Below are positions 16,307 through 27,534 of a DNA stretch of 64,000 nucleotides, in pieces. The stretch spans positions 146,413 to 210,412 of the forward strand of contig JACPVS010000011.1 of the NCBI GenBank assembly GCA_016197365.1. The letters are read 5' to 3'. The notes under the pieces were generated by a model. That model searched no databases. It was not told where the DNA came from and saw nothing but the letters and a program-made list of their open reading frames with translations. A program made the position numbers and the translations under genes. The DNA comes from Mycolicibacterium cosmeticum. Its GTDB lineage: Bacteria; Actinomycetota; Actinomycetes; Mycobacteriales; Mycobacteriaceae. Positions within the stretch are counted from its first letter, which is position 1; each line of letters starts with the position of its first letter.

Positions 16307-17200
16307 GTGTCCGACAACGTCACCTTGAGCGATCCATCGTCCGCCTTGACCGCCACCTTCGTACCCGGTGCGGGCATGATCGGCACCTCGCTGGCCGAGG
16401 ACGGCGTGGAGTACCTGGGCCAGCGCCGCGGCCTGGATGCCTACGTCGCCAACGGCAAGACCATGGGCATCCCGCTGCTGTATCCGTGGGCGAACCGGCT
16501 GAGCGCAGCCAGCTACGACGTCGACGGTGCGGTGGTGACGCTGACCCCGGGGTCCGGTGGGGTCCGCGCCGACCCGAACGGTCTGCCCATCCACGGGGTG
16601 CTGGCCGCCTACCCGGGCTGGCTGGTCACCGAGCGCACCGCGAACCGGCTGACGGCCACCGTCGACTACCGCGGGAACCCGCGACTGCTGGCGGCGTTCC
16701 CGTTCCCGCATGTGCTGACCCAGGACATCACGCTGGCCGATCGCACGCTGACCATCGCCACCACGGTCACGCCGTCGTCGGCTGCGCCGGTGCCGCTGTG
16801 TTTCGGCTATCACCCGTATCTGCAGATCCCCGGAGTGCCCCGTGCCGAGTGGGTGCTGGAGACCCCGGCCCTGCGGCGCTTGCCGGTCGACGATTCCGGC
16901 ATCCCGACGGGTGCGCACGAGCTGTGGCCGGCCTCGGCCGAACCGTTGGGGCTGCGCACGCTCGACGACGGCTTCGATCGCGTGCCCGACGGCGCGGTGT
17001 TCGCCCTATCCGGCGGTGGGCGGCGCATCGAGGTGACCTATCTGCAGGGGTACCCGGCCGCTCAGCTCTTCGCCCCCGCTGGCGACGATCTGGTGGCCGT
17101 CGAGCCGATGGCGGCCACCACCGACGCACTGCGCCGCGGCGACTACGCGGTGGCCGCGGGCGCTCCGGTGACCGCAATGTTCTCGATCCGGGTCACGTAG
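16307..17200 (+). CDS. aldose 1-epimerase family protein
   Basis: 297 aa. The fold is a galactose-mutarotase beta-sandwich: IPLLYPWANRLS near the N-terminus, LCFGYHPYLQIPG with the likely catalytic His, and AVEPMAATTDAL near the C-terminus with the likely catalytic Glu. It should interconvert alpha and beta anomers of an aldose. GTG at 16307 is preceded by GAGAGAGG. It starts 14 bp after the flavohaemoglobin stop and is probably co-transcribed. Its end overlaps the convergent dehydratase-reactivase gene by 8 bp. Sugar specificity cannot be read. Confidence 0.82.
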   Translation: MSDNVTLSDPSSALTATFVPGAGMIGTSLAEDGVEYLGQRRGLDAYVANGKTMGIPLLYPWANRLSAASYDVDGAVVTLTPGSGGVRADPNGLPIHGVLAAYPGWLVTERTANRLTATVDYRGNPRLLAAFPFPHVLTQDITLADRTLTIATTVTPSSAAPVPLCFGYHPYLQIPGVPRAEWVLETPALRRLPVDDSGIPTGAHELWPASAEPLGLRTLDDGFDRVPDGAVFALSGGGRRIEVTYLQGYPAAQLFAPAGDDLVAVEPMAATTDALRRGDYAVAAGAPVTAMFSIRVT

Positions 17201-18893
17201 CCACCGCAAACAGGTGCACCAGTCCGGACGCGACCGCGTACCGGGGGCCGTGCATGCCGTCGATGTCGGCCCGGCCCACCACCACCTCACCGCGCAGCGA
17301 CTCGCCGACGGTGCGGATCAGTTCGTCGTCGAGTGCCCCGCCACCGGCCAGCACCAGCACGGCGGGCATCCGGTCGAACACCCGTAGGCACCGCACGATG
17401 TTCGCTCCCACCGTGGCCTGCTTGACGGCGAGGCGCAGGCTGCGCCATTCCTCGGCGGCCAGCGTGCGGGAGAACGGCACCAGGCCTGCGCTGCCGCGGG
17501 TGCACAGCCGTCCGATGGCGTCGGCCGAGGCCGGGGTGTCCAGGAACACCCGCCGGCCGTCCTCCTCGTGCGCCAGATGTGGTCCTTCCACCCGCAACGC
17601 GGGGCTGCGTTTCACGCGTTCGGCCAGGGCCCGCGGGATGGACAGCACGCGGGCCACCGCCGAGGTGATGGTCTCCCCCGCCCCCGCCGCCGTGACGATG
17701 CCGCCCGCCCCCACCAGATCGACTGTGCCGCCGCCGATATCGCAGACGATCACGTCGTCGGGCAGGCCCGGCGTGGTGCGGGCTCCCCGCGCGGCGGCGG
17801 CAGGTTCTCCGCCCAGCGTGCGAGCCGGCCGGCCCGTCAACTCGGTCATCGTCTCGGCCGCGTCGGCCACGTGATCGGCAGCCAGCAGGGCGACGACGGC
17901 GCCGCGGGTGTCGGCGACCCCGCGACGCAGCCATGCCCCGTTGTCGATGGCCGCCAGATCGGTGAAATAGGCGTCGTCGACGGCGATCCCGTCCTCGGCG
18001 GACATGCACGACCGCAACCGGACCCGCACCGCGGTGCCCGGTGGTTCGGTGCGCAGCAGCGGATAGGCCTGTTCGGGTGAGAACCGCACCGTCTCACCCC
18101 GGACCAGGCAGTCGACGTAATCATCGTCGGTCGCAGGCGGTTCGGGGGCGCGGGTACGCCGGGTCACCGCGATGGCGGGCGCGTCCGCCAGTTCCCTGGT
18201 GAACTCAGCGACCCACGGAAGTTCGGCTGGATCGATCCGCAGGGCCGCGGCCAGTGCGATGGGGTCGGCGAGTGACCGGTGGGCGCGGCCTTCCTCGACC
18301 ACCTCGACAGCGACGAGCACGTCGGGCTCCAGCAGGTGGGTGTCGGCCTCGTCGACGACGGGTACCGGGACCGGGATGCGGTTGGCGATCAGCACCGCGT
18401 CGTCCTCGGCGGCGAGCACCCCGGCGATCGTCCAGCCGGCCGCCACCGCATCGCAGATGCGTTGTGCGGCTTCCTCGAAGTCGATGTCCGGCCCGATCGA
18501 GACGATCACCGGGTCGACGGCTGGCGGTCCGGTCAGCGCATGCACCGGCACGTGGCGCCCGACGCCGTAGCCGGTACCGGCCGGGGTGCTGGCGTCGGGG
18601 CGGCGCAGGCTGATCACCGGTGAGCGGGGTGAGGCGGCCGGGGGCAGCGGCGCGGTCGTGGTGTCGACGGGCCGGATCGCCGGCAGCAGCACCTCGTCCG
18701 CGCGCACCCCGGCCTCCCCCTCGATGCGGGTCAGCAGGGCGGCCGCCCCCTCCAGGGAGTCGCGGGATCCCTTGCGGCCACGCGTGGGAGACTGGCCGTG
18801 CGCGAAGGGTTCGGCCCGACCGGCGGACACCCTGGCCAGCACGATCTCGGTGGTGTGGTTGCCGACATCGATGCCTGCCACTACTGCACTCAA
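17193..18893 (-). CDS. diol/glycerol dehydratase reactivase, large (ASKHA ATPase) subunit
   Basis: 566 aa. VVAGIDVGNHTTEIVLARV at the start and VIVCDIGGGTVDLVGAGG (about residue 385) are the two phosphate-binding loops of the actin/Hsp70 ATPase fold. Overall length and sequence match the DdrA/PduG reactivase, which exchanges damaged cobalamin out of B12-dependent dehydratases. Translation starts at TTG 18893, overlapping the stop of the small dehydratase subunit, so the genes are coupled. I see no gene for the small reactivase subunit (DdrB/PduH) next to it, either absent or encoded elsewhere. Confidence 0.85.
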   Translation of the reverse strand: MSAVVAGIDVGNHTTEIVLARVSAGRAEPFAHGQSPTRGRKGSRDSLEGAAALLTRIEGEAGVRADEVLLPAIRPVDTTTAPLPPAASPRSPVISLRRPDASTPAGTGYGVGRHVPVHALTGPPAVDPVIVSIGPDIDFEEAAQRICDAVAAGWTIAGVLAAEDDAVLIANRIPVPVPVVDEADTHLLEPDVLVAVEVVEEGRAHRSLADPIALAAALRIDPAELPWVAEFTRELADAPAIAVTRRTRAPEPPATDDDYVDCLVRGETVRFSPEQAYPLLRTEPPGTAVRVRLRSCMSAEDGIAVDDAYFTDLAAIDNGAWLRRGVADTRGAVVALLAADHVADAAETMTELTGRPARTLGGEPAAAARGARTTPGLPDDVIVCDIGGGTVDLVGAGGIVTAAGAGETITSAVARVLSIPRALAERVKRSPALRVEGPHLAHEEDGRRVFLDTPASADAIGRLCTRGSAGLVPFSRTLAAEEWRSLRLAVKQATVGANIVRCLRVFDRMPAVLVLAGGGALDDELIRTVGESLRGEVVVGRADIDGMHGPRYAVASGLVHLFAVAT

Positions 18894-19219
18894 CGCAACA
18901 AGCCCCGCCTGGCATACACGGCCGCGGCCTGCGCCACCAGCGCGGCGCAGCGCGACGCGCCCCGAGTGTCGAGCGACACCCGCAGCGCCTCCAGTTCGGC
19001 GGCCGTCGAGCGGTGCGGGCGCAGCGCCTCGTAGAGCGCCATCACCTCTTCCCCGTCGATCAACGCCAATTCGGCTGCGCGCAGGAAGTTCTCGGCGAGC
19101 TGCGGGTTGCCGTGCTCCTCGGCGACGACGGCCTGGTGGGCCAGCGTGGCCGGGTCCATCTGCAGATCCGCGAGCGTCAGCCGGCCCTCGACAGCGGCTG
19201 CCACGGTGTACTCACTCAT
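18890..19219 (-). CDS. B12-dependent diol/glycerol dehydratase small subunit
   Basis: 109 aa, PduE/DhaB3-like. It has the typical short N-terminal segment (LTLADLQMDPATLAHQA) and the helix pattern NPQLAENFLRAAELALIDGEEVMALYEALRP, which is the most conserved stretch of the small subunit. It is shorter than enterobacterial PduE. The ATG at 19219 overlaps the stop of the fused large/medium subunit (ATGA) and its own stop overlaps the reactivase TTG, so the operon order is large/medium, small, reactivase. Confidence 0.82.
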   Translation of the reverse strand: MSEYTVAAAVEGRLTLADLQMDPATLAHQAVVAEEHGNPQLAENFLRAAELALIDGEEVMALYEALRPHRSTAAELEALRVSLDTRGASRCAALVAQAAAVYARRGLLR

Positions 19220-21465
19220 GCCCGCGTCACCTGCACGGTGAGCGGCGCGGCACCGGGTTCACTGGCCTCGCGCTCCAGGGCGACCAGCGCGACGGCGCGG
19301 GCGTGATAGCGCGCCGAGATCGATTCATCGGTACCTCCGGTGAGGATGGGGACGGGCGCCATGCCCTTGGCGTGCCGGGCGGCGTTGCGGCCGAGTTCGC
19401 GGTAATTGCGCGCCGTGAGCAGCGGCGCCACGCTGAACAGTTCCAGGTTGGCCAGCGGCGCCAGGTCGCGGCGGTGGATCAGCGCGGTGCCCTTGCCCTG
19501 CAAGCCGATTCCGATGCCCGAGCCGGACAGCTTCGCCGCGGTCAGCCCGATCATGCCGACGTCGATGGTGGAGCGCACCTGCACGAACCGCGGTACGCAG
19601 CCTTCCTCTTCCAGTCCCGCGGTGAGCTGGCGGATGGCCTCGCCGACCGTCAACCCGCACAGCGTCAGCCAGACGGTGCGCCCCAGCGCGGGCGACAGAC
19701 CGATGCAGACCTCGCGCGGGTCGGCACCCTGGCGCGCCTCTTCGATCTCGGTGACCACGAGGTGGCCGTGATACTCGGCTTGGTCGGCGGTGAGTTCGCT
19801 GGTGGTGCGGGCCTGCCGGATGTCGTCGATCTCGGTGCGACGCGCGTCGGTCAGCACGTAACCCGTTCCGGGACCGCGATAGTCGTTGGGATCGGTGACC
19901 TTGGACAGCACCCGCATCTGTTCGTCGAAGATCGCCGATGTCTGCAGCTGGTCGCCGCGTAGTCGCTCGGCGGTGAGCGCCATGATGGCCTGCGCCTCCT
20001 CGGTGTAGCCGGTGCGGTGCAGCGACCCGATGACGTCGAACACCGTCAGCTGGCGGGCTTCGATGGCGGCCGCGGCCTCGGCGACGGCCTTCGGGTCCCC
20101 GGGCGGCAGGTCGCGGGAGTCGTTGGCGACGACGGCGGCGGTGACGCGGTCGTCGTCGTAATCGGCCAGCCCGAGGTCGCGGTACACGGCCTGCACGGCG
20201 GTGGCTGCCCGCCGCCGCACCTGCTCCAGGTGCTGCGGGCTGACGGTGCGAAGCCCGCCGTCGACTCCCCAGTCCCGTTGCAGCACAAGGAAATCATCCA
20301 TGTCGTCGGCGTTGAAGTTGGACAGCGCGAAGGCGTTGTCGTAACGCGGGATCGAGCCGAAGCCGGAGAAGATGAAGTCGGCGCCGCCCAGCAGCACCGG
20401 CAGGGTGTGCGCGCTGCGCCGTACGTCGGACTCGGAGATCAGGTTGTCGTTGCCCGCACAGGATTCCAGGTCACGCATCATCACCATGAGGTTCTCGGCC
20501 AGCAGTTCCTTCATACCCTCGGGCACCGAGGACACCACCCCGACACCGTCGATGCCGCCGTTCTGTACGCCCTGGGAGCCCAGTGCCCTTGCCAGTGAGA
20601 CGCACCGGGATTCGAGGTAGAGGATGGAGCATTTCTCGGCCGCACCCATCAGGACCTCGGCGCCGCCGCCGCTGGTGACCCGCATCTTCAGGCCGCGCGA
20701 CGCATAGGCGGAGGTCAGGATGGCTTTGGAGAACGGGGTGTCGTCGCCGTCGGTGAAGACCTGTTCGGTGCCGTAGATGGAGATGGTCTCGGCGTAACTG
20801 GTCAGGCCGCGCAGGCCCAGCCGCAGTTCCAGCGCCTCCTCGATGGAGCACTGGGCCATCGCGCCCGGCACGCCCACCTGCGAGCCGATCAACAGTGCGA
20901 CCGCGTTGGACGGTGCGTCGCCGAGTACCGGCACGGTGGTCTCGACCTCACGGAAGCCGTAGGCCACGGCACTGGCGGCGTCGGCGGCGATCAGCAGCGG
21001 ATCGTCGAGCTGATTGGTGACGTGCGCCTGGTTGCTCGGGGTGCGCCGGGCCCGCATCTTGCTCATCGCGACCTGCATCTCGGCCGGGCTGAGGACCGCG
21101 ACGACGCGCGCCAGTTTGGCCGGGGTGGTGCCGCCGATGAGCCGGACCACCTCGGCGCGGGGCACGTTGATGTCGACGGTCATCCGGGCCAGCGTGGCGT
21201 CGTCGAGCGCCATGGCCTCCTGCGCCGCCGCCAGATCGATGCCGTACTGCGCGATGAATTCGTCGATGACGTCGAAGTCCTGTGCCGGTTTGCCGTCCAG
21301 TTCGACGACCGCGCCGTCGCGGATGACCAGCGACGGCGCCGGGTCGAAGGGGCTGCTCATCGCGGCCAGCCCGAGTTCGGGTGTGGCGACGCTGAACCCG
21401 TCCAGGTTGATCGGCTTGGCGTCCAACACACGAAAACGGCCCAGTTCAGGGGAGGATTCGGCCAT
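19216..21465 (-). CDS. B12-dependent diol/glycerol dehydratase, fused large and medium subunits
   Basis: 749 aa. About 1-550 is the PduC/DhaB1 TIM-barrel large subunit: GAEVLMGAAEKCSILYLESR, QGVQNGGIDGVGV, DFIFSGFGSIPRYDNAFA, VLQRDWGVDGGLR. About 560-749 is the medium subunit (PduD/DhaB2): REVCIGLSPALGRTVWLTLC, LSGSGIGIGLQGKG, HRRDLAPLANLELF, YRELGRNAARHAKG. The linker around 545-565 is a simple fusion with no stop. The enzyme dehydrates 1,2-diols or glycerol to aldehydes using adenosylcobalamin. The fused form is a mycobacterial variant; no microcompartment genes are nearby. It lies 78 bp downstream of hspR in the same orientation. Confidence 0.88.
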   Translation of the reverse strand: MAESSPELGRFRVLDAKPINLDGFSVATPELGLAAMSSPFDPAPSLVIRDGAVVELDGKPAQDFDVIDEFIAQYGIDLAAAQEAMALDDATLARMTVDINVPRAEVVRLIGGTTPAKLARVVAVLSPAEMQVAMSKMRARRTPSNQAHVTNQLDDPLLIAADAASAVAYGFREVETTVPVLGDAPSNAVALLIGSQVGVPGAMAQCSIEEALELRLGLRGLTSYAETISIYGTEQVFTDGDDTPFSKAILTSAYASRGLKMRVTSGGGAEVLMGAAEKCSILYLESRCVSLARALGSQGVQNGGIDGVGVVSSVPEGMKELLAENLMVMMRDLESCAGNDNLISESDVRRSAHTLPVLLGGADFIFSGFGSIPRYDNAFALSNFNADDMDDFLVLQRDWGVDGGLRTVSPQHLEQVRRRAATAVQAVYRDLGLADYDDDRVTAAVVANDSRDLPPGDPKAVAEAAAAIEARQLTVFDVIGSLHRTGYTEEAQAIMALTAERLRGDQLQTSAIFDEQMRVLSKVTDPNDYRGPGTGYVLTDARRTEIDDIRQARTTSELTADQAEYHGHLVVTEIEEARQGADPREVCIGLSPALGRTVWLTLCGLTVGEAIRQLTAGLEEEGCVPRFVQVRSTIDVGMIGLTAAKLSGSGIGIGLQGKGTALIHRRDLAPLANLELFSVAPLLTARNYRELGRNAARHAKGMAPVPILTGGTDESISARYHARAVALVALEREASEPGAAPLTVQVTRA

Positions 21466-21543
21466 GCCCGAATCCTGCCCTGACTGGACCGTTTTCGTAA
21501 AGGGTTAGTCCATTTGTCGGGGTATCCCAACCAAAAGACGGGG

Positions 21544-21897
21544 TTAGCGGACCCTGCGTGCGTGCGGCTGCCACAGCACCACGGCGGTGCTGGGCTTACG
21601 CCCCCGATCGAGCTCCGCGGACAGCTCGGCGACCCGGGCCTGGAGCGCCTCGACCTGGTTGGTCAGTTCGATGATCCGTTTGATCCCGGCCAGATTGACG
21701 CCCTCGTCCTGAGACAGTCGCTGGACTTCCCGAAGCAGATCGACATCGTGCTCCGAGTAGCGGCGACCGCCTCCGGACGTGCGCTGCGGGCTGACCAAAC
21801 CGAGCCGGTCATACGTGCGCAAGGTCTGAGCGTGCATACCGGCCAACTCGGCGGCTACCGAGATGAGGAAGGTACGCGCGTCGCTCTCCTTGCTCAC
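21544..21897 (-). CDS. hspR: heat-shock repressor HspR (MerR family)
   Basis: 117 aa. A MerR-type winged helix starts at about residue 10 ([26 protein letters not shown]), with the wing [17 protein letters not shown], followed by a coiled coil ([17 protein letters not shown]) for dimerisation. HspR binds HAIR repeats with DnaK as co-repressor (established in actinobacteria). The GTG start at 21897 overlaps the dnaJ stop (GTGA), placing hspR last in dnaK-grpE-dnaJ-hspR. HAIR sites are visible upstream of dnaK and clpB in this window. Confidence 0.95.
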   Translation of the reverse strand: MSKESDARTFLISVAAELAGMHAQTLRTYDRLGLVSPQRTSGGGRRYSEHDVDLLREVQRLSQDEGVNLAGIKRIIELTNQVEALQARVAELSAELDRGRKPSTAVVLWQPHARRVR

Positions 21898-23075
21898 GAC
21901 AAGCTCCCGGCCCAGCCCGCACGCGGGTCGAAGCCGCTGGCGCGTTCCGCCTTCGCGTAGGCCTCCAGCGCCTCGGCCGCCTCACCCTCCAGGTTCGGCG
22001 GCACCGCGACCTTGACGGTGACCAGCAGGTCGCCGTGGCCGCCGGAGCGCTTGGGCACACCGCGTCCACGCACCCGCAGGATCCGGCCGTCGGAGGTGCC
22101 CTTGGGCACCCGCACGCCGACCTTGCCCTCCAGAGTGGGGATGGAAAGGGTTGTGCCCAAAGCCAACTCGTGGAAACTCACCGGAACGGTGACCGTCAGG
22201 TCGTCGCCGTCACGGCCGAACACCTTGTCCGGCCGCACATGCACGGTGACGTACAGATCGCCCGATGGCGCACCACGCAGGCCCGCCTCACCCTGGCCGG
22301 CCAACCGGATACGCTGCCCGTCCTCGACACCCGGAGGGATCCGGACGTTGATGGTGCGGGTCCGGGTGGTTACCCCGGTGCCCTTGCACTCATCGCAGGG
22401 GTGCTCGATGATCGACCCGCTGCCCCGGCATTCGGTGCACGGTTCGGAGAATCCGAATGCGCCCTGATTGCGGTTTACCACCCCGGCGCCGTTGCAGTTC
22501 GCGCACACCTTGGGGCTGGTGCCCGGACGTGCGCCGCTGCCATGACAGTTCGTACACGGGGCCGGGCTGGTGAGCCGCAACGGCATCGCCACGCCCTTGG
22601 TGGCCTCCATGAACGACAGTTCGGTTTCGGTCTCCAGATCATTGCCCCGTCGTGGCCGGCTCGGCCTGGGCTGCTGTGCGCCCCGGCCGAACAGACCACC
22701 GAAGAGGTCACCGATGTTCGCCCCGCCGGACTGGCCGGCCTGGTCGAACAGGTCACCGAGGTTGAACTCGGCGCCGTCGGAGCTGAATCCTCCGCCGCCG
22801 TAGGGACCTGCTCCGCCACCACCGCTGCGACGCCCGAACCCCCCGCTGGCGAACAGCCGGCGGGTCTCGTCGTACTCCTTCTTCTTGGCCTCGTCCGACA
22901 GCACGCTGTACGCCTCAGACACCGCCTTGAACCGCTCGGCCCCGTCCGGATTCTTGTCCGGGTGCAGCTCGGAAGCCAGCTTGCGATAGGCGCTCTTGAT
23001 GGTCTTGGCGTCAGCGTCGGAGGAGACGCCGAGCTCCTTGTAGAAGTCCTTCTCGACCCATTCACGCTGGGCCAT
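21894..23075 (-). CDS. dnaJ: chaperone DnaJ (type I, operon-encoded DnaJ1)
   Basis: 393 aa co-chaperone stimulating DnaK ATPase. The J domain occupies residues 10-75 with HPD at 38-40. A Gly/Phe-rich region follows ([23 protein letters not shown]). Four CxxCxGxG zinc motifs are present: [24 protein letters not shown] and CDECKGTG. The C-terminal substrate domain contains [23 protein letters not shown] at 23075 is preceded by GGGAGGTGACGC. It sits 20 bp after grpE. Confidence 0.97.
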   Translation of the reverse strand: MAQREWVEKDFYKELGVSSDADAKTIKSAYRKLASELHPDKNPDGAERFKAVSEAYSVLSDEAKKKEYDETRRLFASGGFGRRSGGGGAGPYGGGGFSSDGAEFNLGDLFDQAGQSGGANIGDLFGGLFGRGAQQPRPSRPRRGNDLETETELSFMEATKGVAMPLRLTSPAPCTNCHGSGARPGTSPKVCANCNGAGVVNRNQGAFGFSEPCTECRGSGSIIEHPCDECKGTGVTTRTRTINVRIPPGVEDGQRIRLAGQGEAGLRGAPSGDLYVTVHVRPDKVFGRDGDDLTVTVPVSFHELALGTTLSIPTLEGKVGVRVPKGTSDGRILRVRGRGVPKRSGGHGDLLVTVKVAVPPNLEGEAAEALEAYAKAERASGFDPRAGWAGSLS

Positions 23076-23095
23076 GCGTCACCTCCCTACGGGGC

Positions 23096-23691
23096 CTAGT
23101 CTTCTGATTCTGCGGGTTGTTGTGCGCCGGAGCCTGCATTGACAGCACTCTCGACCGTGTCGACCACACCGACCATGGCGTGGCGGACCACAAGGTCTCC
23201 GACCTTGTAGCCCTGCCGCATGACGGTGCCCAGTACCGGGTTGGATCCGTCGCCCTCGTGCTGCACGGCCTCGTGCAGCGACGGGTCGAACGGGTCCCCC
23301 TCGGCGCCGAAGGACGAAAGTCCCAGTCCTTCAAGGGTGCTCACCAACTTCTCGGCCACACCCTTGAGCGGTCCGGATTCCAGATCGCCGTGGCTGCGGG
23401 CCCGGTCCAAGTCGTCGAGGACACCCACCAACTGGGTGATCACGGCGACCTTCGCGCGGTCCGCGGCGACCTGCTGGTCACGCAGGGCACGCTTGCGGTA
23501 ATTCGCGAATTCGGCCTGCACCCGCTGCAGATCGGCGGTCAGCTCGGCAACCTTGTCGCTGTCGGTGTCGGCGGGTGCCGCCTCCCCAGATTCCTCTGGG
23601 GAGGACGGCGCCTGCTCACGAATTTCACCGGTGACCGGATCGACGCGCCGTTTGTCGGTGATGGTCACCGGCTCCTGCGAATCGTCCTGAG

Positions 23692-23695
<4 letters not shown>
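23096..23695 (-). CDS. grpE: nucleotide exchange factor GrpE
   Basis: 199 aa. Acidic N-terminus, long helix ([27 protein letters not shown]) and the beta-domain signature [10 protein letters not shown]...[20 protein letters not shown] are all typical of GrpE, which releases ADP from DnaK. The GTG at 23695 overlaps the dnaK stop (GTGA), so translation is coupled. The tail ([15 protein letters not shown]) is species-specific. Confidence 0.96.
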
Positions 23696-25560
<1,865 letters not shown>

Positions 25561-25591
25561 AGTTAGTTCCTCCTGAATAGCTTTACTAGGA

Positions 25592-25612
25592 TCTGAGTGA
25601 ACCTCGCTCAAG
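25592..25612. promoter_or_regulatory. HAIR element, dnaK-proximal
   Basis: TCTGAGT, seven bases, GCTCAAG: the right arm matches the HAIR consensus at six of seven positions and the left arm is a weaker match. It is 32 bp upstream of the dnaK ATG, in the 5' untranslated or core promoter region, 34 bp from the perfect HAIR further upstream. Confidence 0.7.
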
Positions 25613-25646
25613 CCTGCACCTGCGGATGGTTGCCTGTCAAGCCAGA

Positions 25647-25667
25647 GTTGAGTCTGATGCACTCAAG
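25647..25667. promoter_or_regulatory. HAIR element, dnaK-distal
   Basis: GTTGAGT, seven bases, ACTCAAG. This matches the consensus CTTGAGT-N7-ACTCAAG at 13 of 14 arm positions and lies 87 bp upstream of the dnaK ATG. With the second site it gives HspR a paired binding region on the heat-shock promoter. Confidence 0.88.
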
Positions 25668-25721
25668 TTGTCAAAATGGTCAACGGGTCCCCTCGCGGTT
25701 TTGTTCCCGCGGTCCGCAAAA

Positions 25722-25768
25722 CCGACGAAATGGCCGCCTCGCGACCTCCGAAGCAGCCATTTCGTCGG
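25722..25768. terminator. inverted repeat between PE-PPE gene and dnaK promoter
   Basis: CCGACGAAATGGC at 25722-25734 is matched by its exact complement at 25756-25768, with a 21-base loop that extends the pairing partly. It lies just past the stop of the minus-strand PE-PPE gene and upstream of dnaK, so it is likely a transcript end that insulates the heat-shock promoter. No U-tract is visible. Confidence 0.45.
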
Positions 25769-25783
25769 AATCGAACTGTCCGG

Positions 25784-27418
25784 TCAGCCCTCGGTATCGG
25801 TGGGCGACGCCGGCGTGGTCGGCTTTGATGCGGTGGCGGTGGCCGCCGGGGTCCGCTTGTCTTCGCGATGGGACCGGGCGGGGCGCTGCTGATTCGTTCG
25901 GATCACATCGCGCACCGCCTGCCGGAGCTTCTTCGGTGTGGTGGCACGTCGCGGCGACTCGTCAGTATCGACCGCGGGCACGTCGGACTGCTCGACGGCA
26001 TCGGCCCGCGGCGGTGGCGGCACCGTGCCGGTTTCCGGCACCGTTTCGACCACGGTCATCTTTGGGGAGTCGTCCACCTTGGCCGAGCCGTCGGCCACAA
26101 CGGGGTCCGCCGGCTTCTTGGTGGGTTTCGGCGCGGCCAGGTCCACCGCCGTCACCGCCTTCGCGATGAGCGGTCCTCTCGACGCCGCTTGCGGGGCCGG
26201 GGCCGTCTTCATCATCGGATCGATTGGCGCAGAGAGCTTTTCATTTGTCTTGGGAAGTCTCAGGAGCGGTGGAAGCCCGACGAGAACCAGGGCATTGTTG
26301 ATGCCCTGCCCGATCGCGACCATCAGATCGCGCGCGACCGTCACCGGATTCAACTTGGGGATCAGCCGCGCCGGCGTCGGCTGCCATGCCGGGATGGTGC
26401 GGTCGTAACCTAGTTCCACCAGCACCCGGAAGACCGGCTCGACCACGTCGATCAGCTTCTCAGGCACTCCCAGCGCGCGCAGCGGGGCGAACAGCGGGAG
26501 ATCTTGCGATTCGAAGAAGTAGTAACTGGTGTCGCCATGCTTGCCTTGGTAGGCAGGAGAATCCGTGGGGTTCGACGGCAGGCTGACGTCGAACGGCCAC
26601 CCGTGCACGTACGCGATGCCGATGATCGCGTTCAGGGTGGCCACGAGATTGAGCGGGTACAACGGGAAATCGGCGAAGCCGTCGTACTGCCGGTTGATCT
26701 CGACCGTGTCGAATTCGGTGTCCGTCTTCGTGGGACCGTTGAACGGAAAATCCAGAATCGGGATGTAGGCGCCCCAGAACCGGGTCATCAAACCGCCGTT
26801 GGGCAGATTCGGATCACCGCCCAAGACGAAATCGACATCGGGGGCGGTGGATCCGGGGTACTGCGCAGCGAGCCTGCGCTTCACCACGTTCGCGACGCCT
26901 GCGCCCTGCGAGTAGCCGTAGATGACCTGCTGCTCGCTGGGGTTCGCCAGCATCGCCTTCTCCAGAGCGGCCGCCCCGGCCCGCAACGATTGGTTGGCGG
27001 TGAGGTCGAAGAGTCCGGATAGTTTCCACCACGGCTCATCCGGCCACGCGCCACCACCTGGTCCCGCCAACCTCGGGTCTGCCGCCCCGGACAGGAGCAG
27101 GCGCGCGAGCCCAGTCAGTGGCCAAAGCTCCCCCGGTGCGGTCACCGCGACCGTCGTGACCTTGTCACCCGGAAGCGTCGGATGAGTCGGGGTGACGAAC
27201 TGGTCCATGATGAGCCCAAGATCGGCAGGCCGCCATGTCGGACAAGTCGCCCCGCACAGCGCAAGAACCGTTGAGTCGGCAGTCAGTCTCACCACCGGCG
27301 GCACAGTCACCGGCGCACCCGACACGTCCGGTGCCGCCACCAGGAGTGCTGCGGTCACCACCGACACCGTGATCCGAGTCGCGCCACGCAGGACCTCGCG
27401 CTTGGAAGCACCCATCAT
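25784..27418 (-). CDS. secreted PE-PPE-domain esterase/lipase-like protein
   Basis: 544 aa. A signal peptide covers about residues 1-35 (TRITVSVVTAALLVAAP, cleavage near SGAP). The PE-PPE domain, a serine alpha/beta hydrolase fold found C-terminal in some PE/PPE proteins, spans about 70-300. The nucleophile elbow is VIYGYSQGAGVA with Ser170; GGDPNLPNGG and YDGFADFP are further family blocks. The last 150 residues are Pro/Ala/Lys-rich and low in complexity, ending with a basic stretch. No PE or PPE N-terminal domain is present, so this is the stand-alone secreted form. Translation may start at either of two adjacent ATGs. Confidence 0.85.
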   Translation of the reverse strand: MMGASKREVLRGATRITVSVVTAALLVAAPDVSGAPVTVPPVVRLTADSTVLALCGATCPTWRPADLGLIMDQFVTPTHPTLPGDKVTTVAVTAPGELWPLTGLARLLLSGAADPRLAGPGGGAWPDEPWWKLSGLFDLTANQSLRAGAAALEKAMLANPSEQQVIYGYSQGAGVANVVKRRLAAQYPGSTAPDVDFVLGGDPNLPNGGLMTRFWGAYIPILDFPFNGPTKTDTEFDTVEINRQYDGFADFPLYPLNLVATLNAIIGIAYVHGWPFDVSLPSNPTDSPAYQGKHGDTSYYFFESQDLPLFAPLRALGVPEKLIDVVEPVFRVLVELGYDRTIPAWQPTPARLIPKLNPVTVARDLMVAIGQGINNALVLVGLPPLLRLPKTNEKLSAPIDPMMKTAPAPQAASRGPLIAKAVTAVDLAAPKPTKKPADPVVADGSAKVDDSPKMTVVETVPETGTVPPPPRADAVEQSDVPAVDTDESPRRATTPKKLRQAVRDVIRTNQQRPARSHREDKRTPAATATASKPTTPASPTDTEG

Positions 27419-27534
27419 CGACCTCCACCTGGATCCAGGCGAAACGATGGCCTACCGGGTCCGGCGCCGAGTTCCGCGAAAGAAATGCTCCTCGCGCGCC
27501 GCATCGCGGAGTCGAGTAATCCACTACTCGAATC

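Noticed and set aside
21466..21543. Cobalamin riboswitch before the B12-dependent dehydratase
   Set aside because: Only 78 bp are available between hspR and the dehydratase and no B12-box-like sequence is visible.
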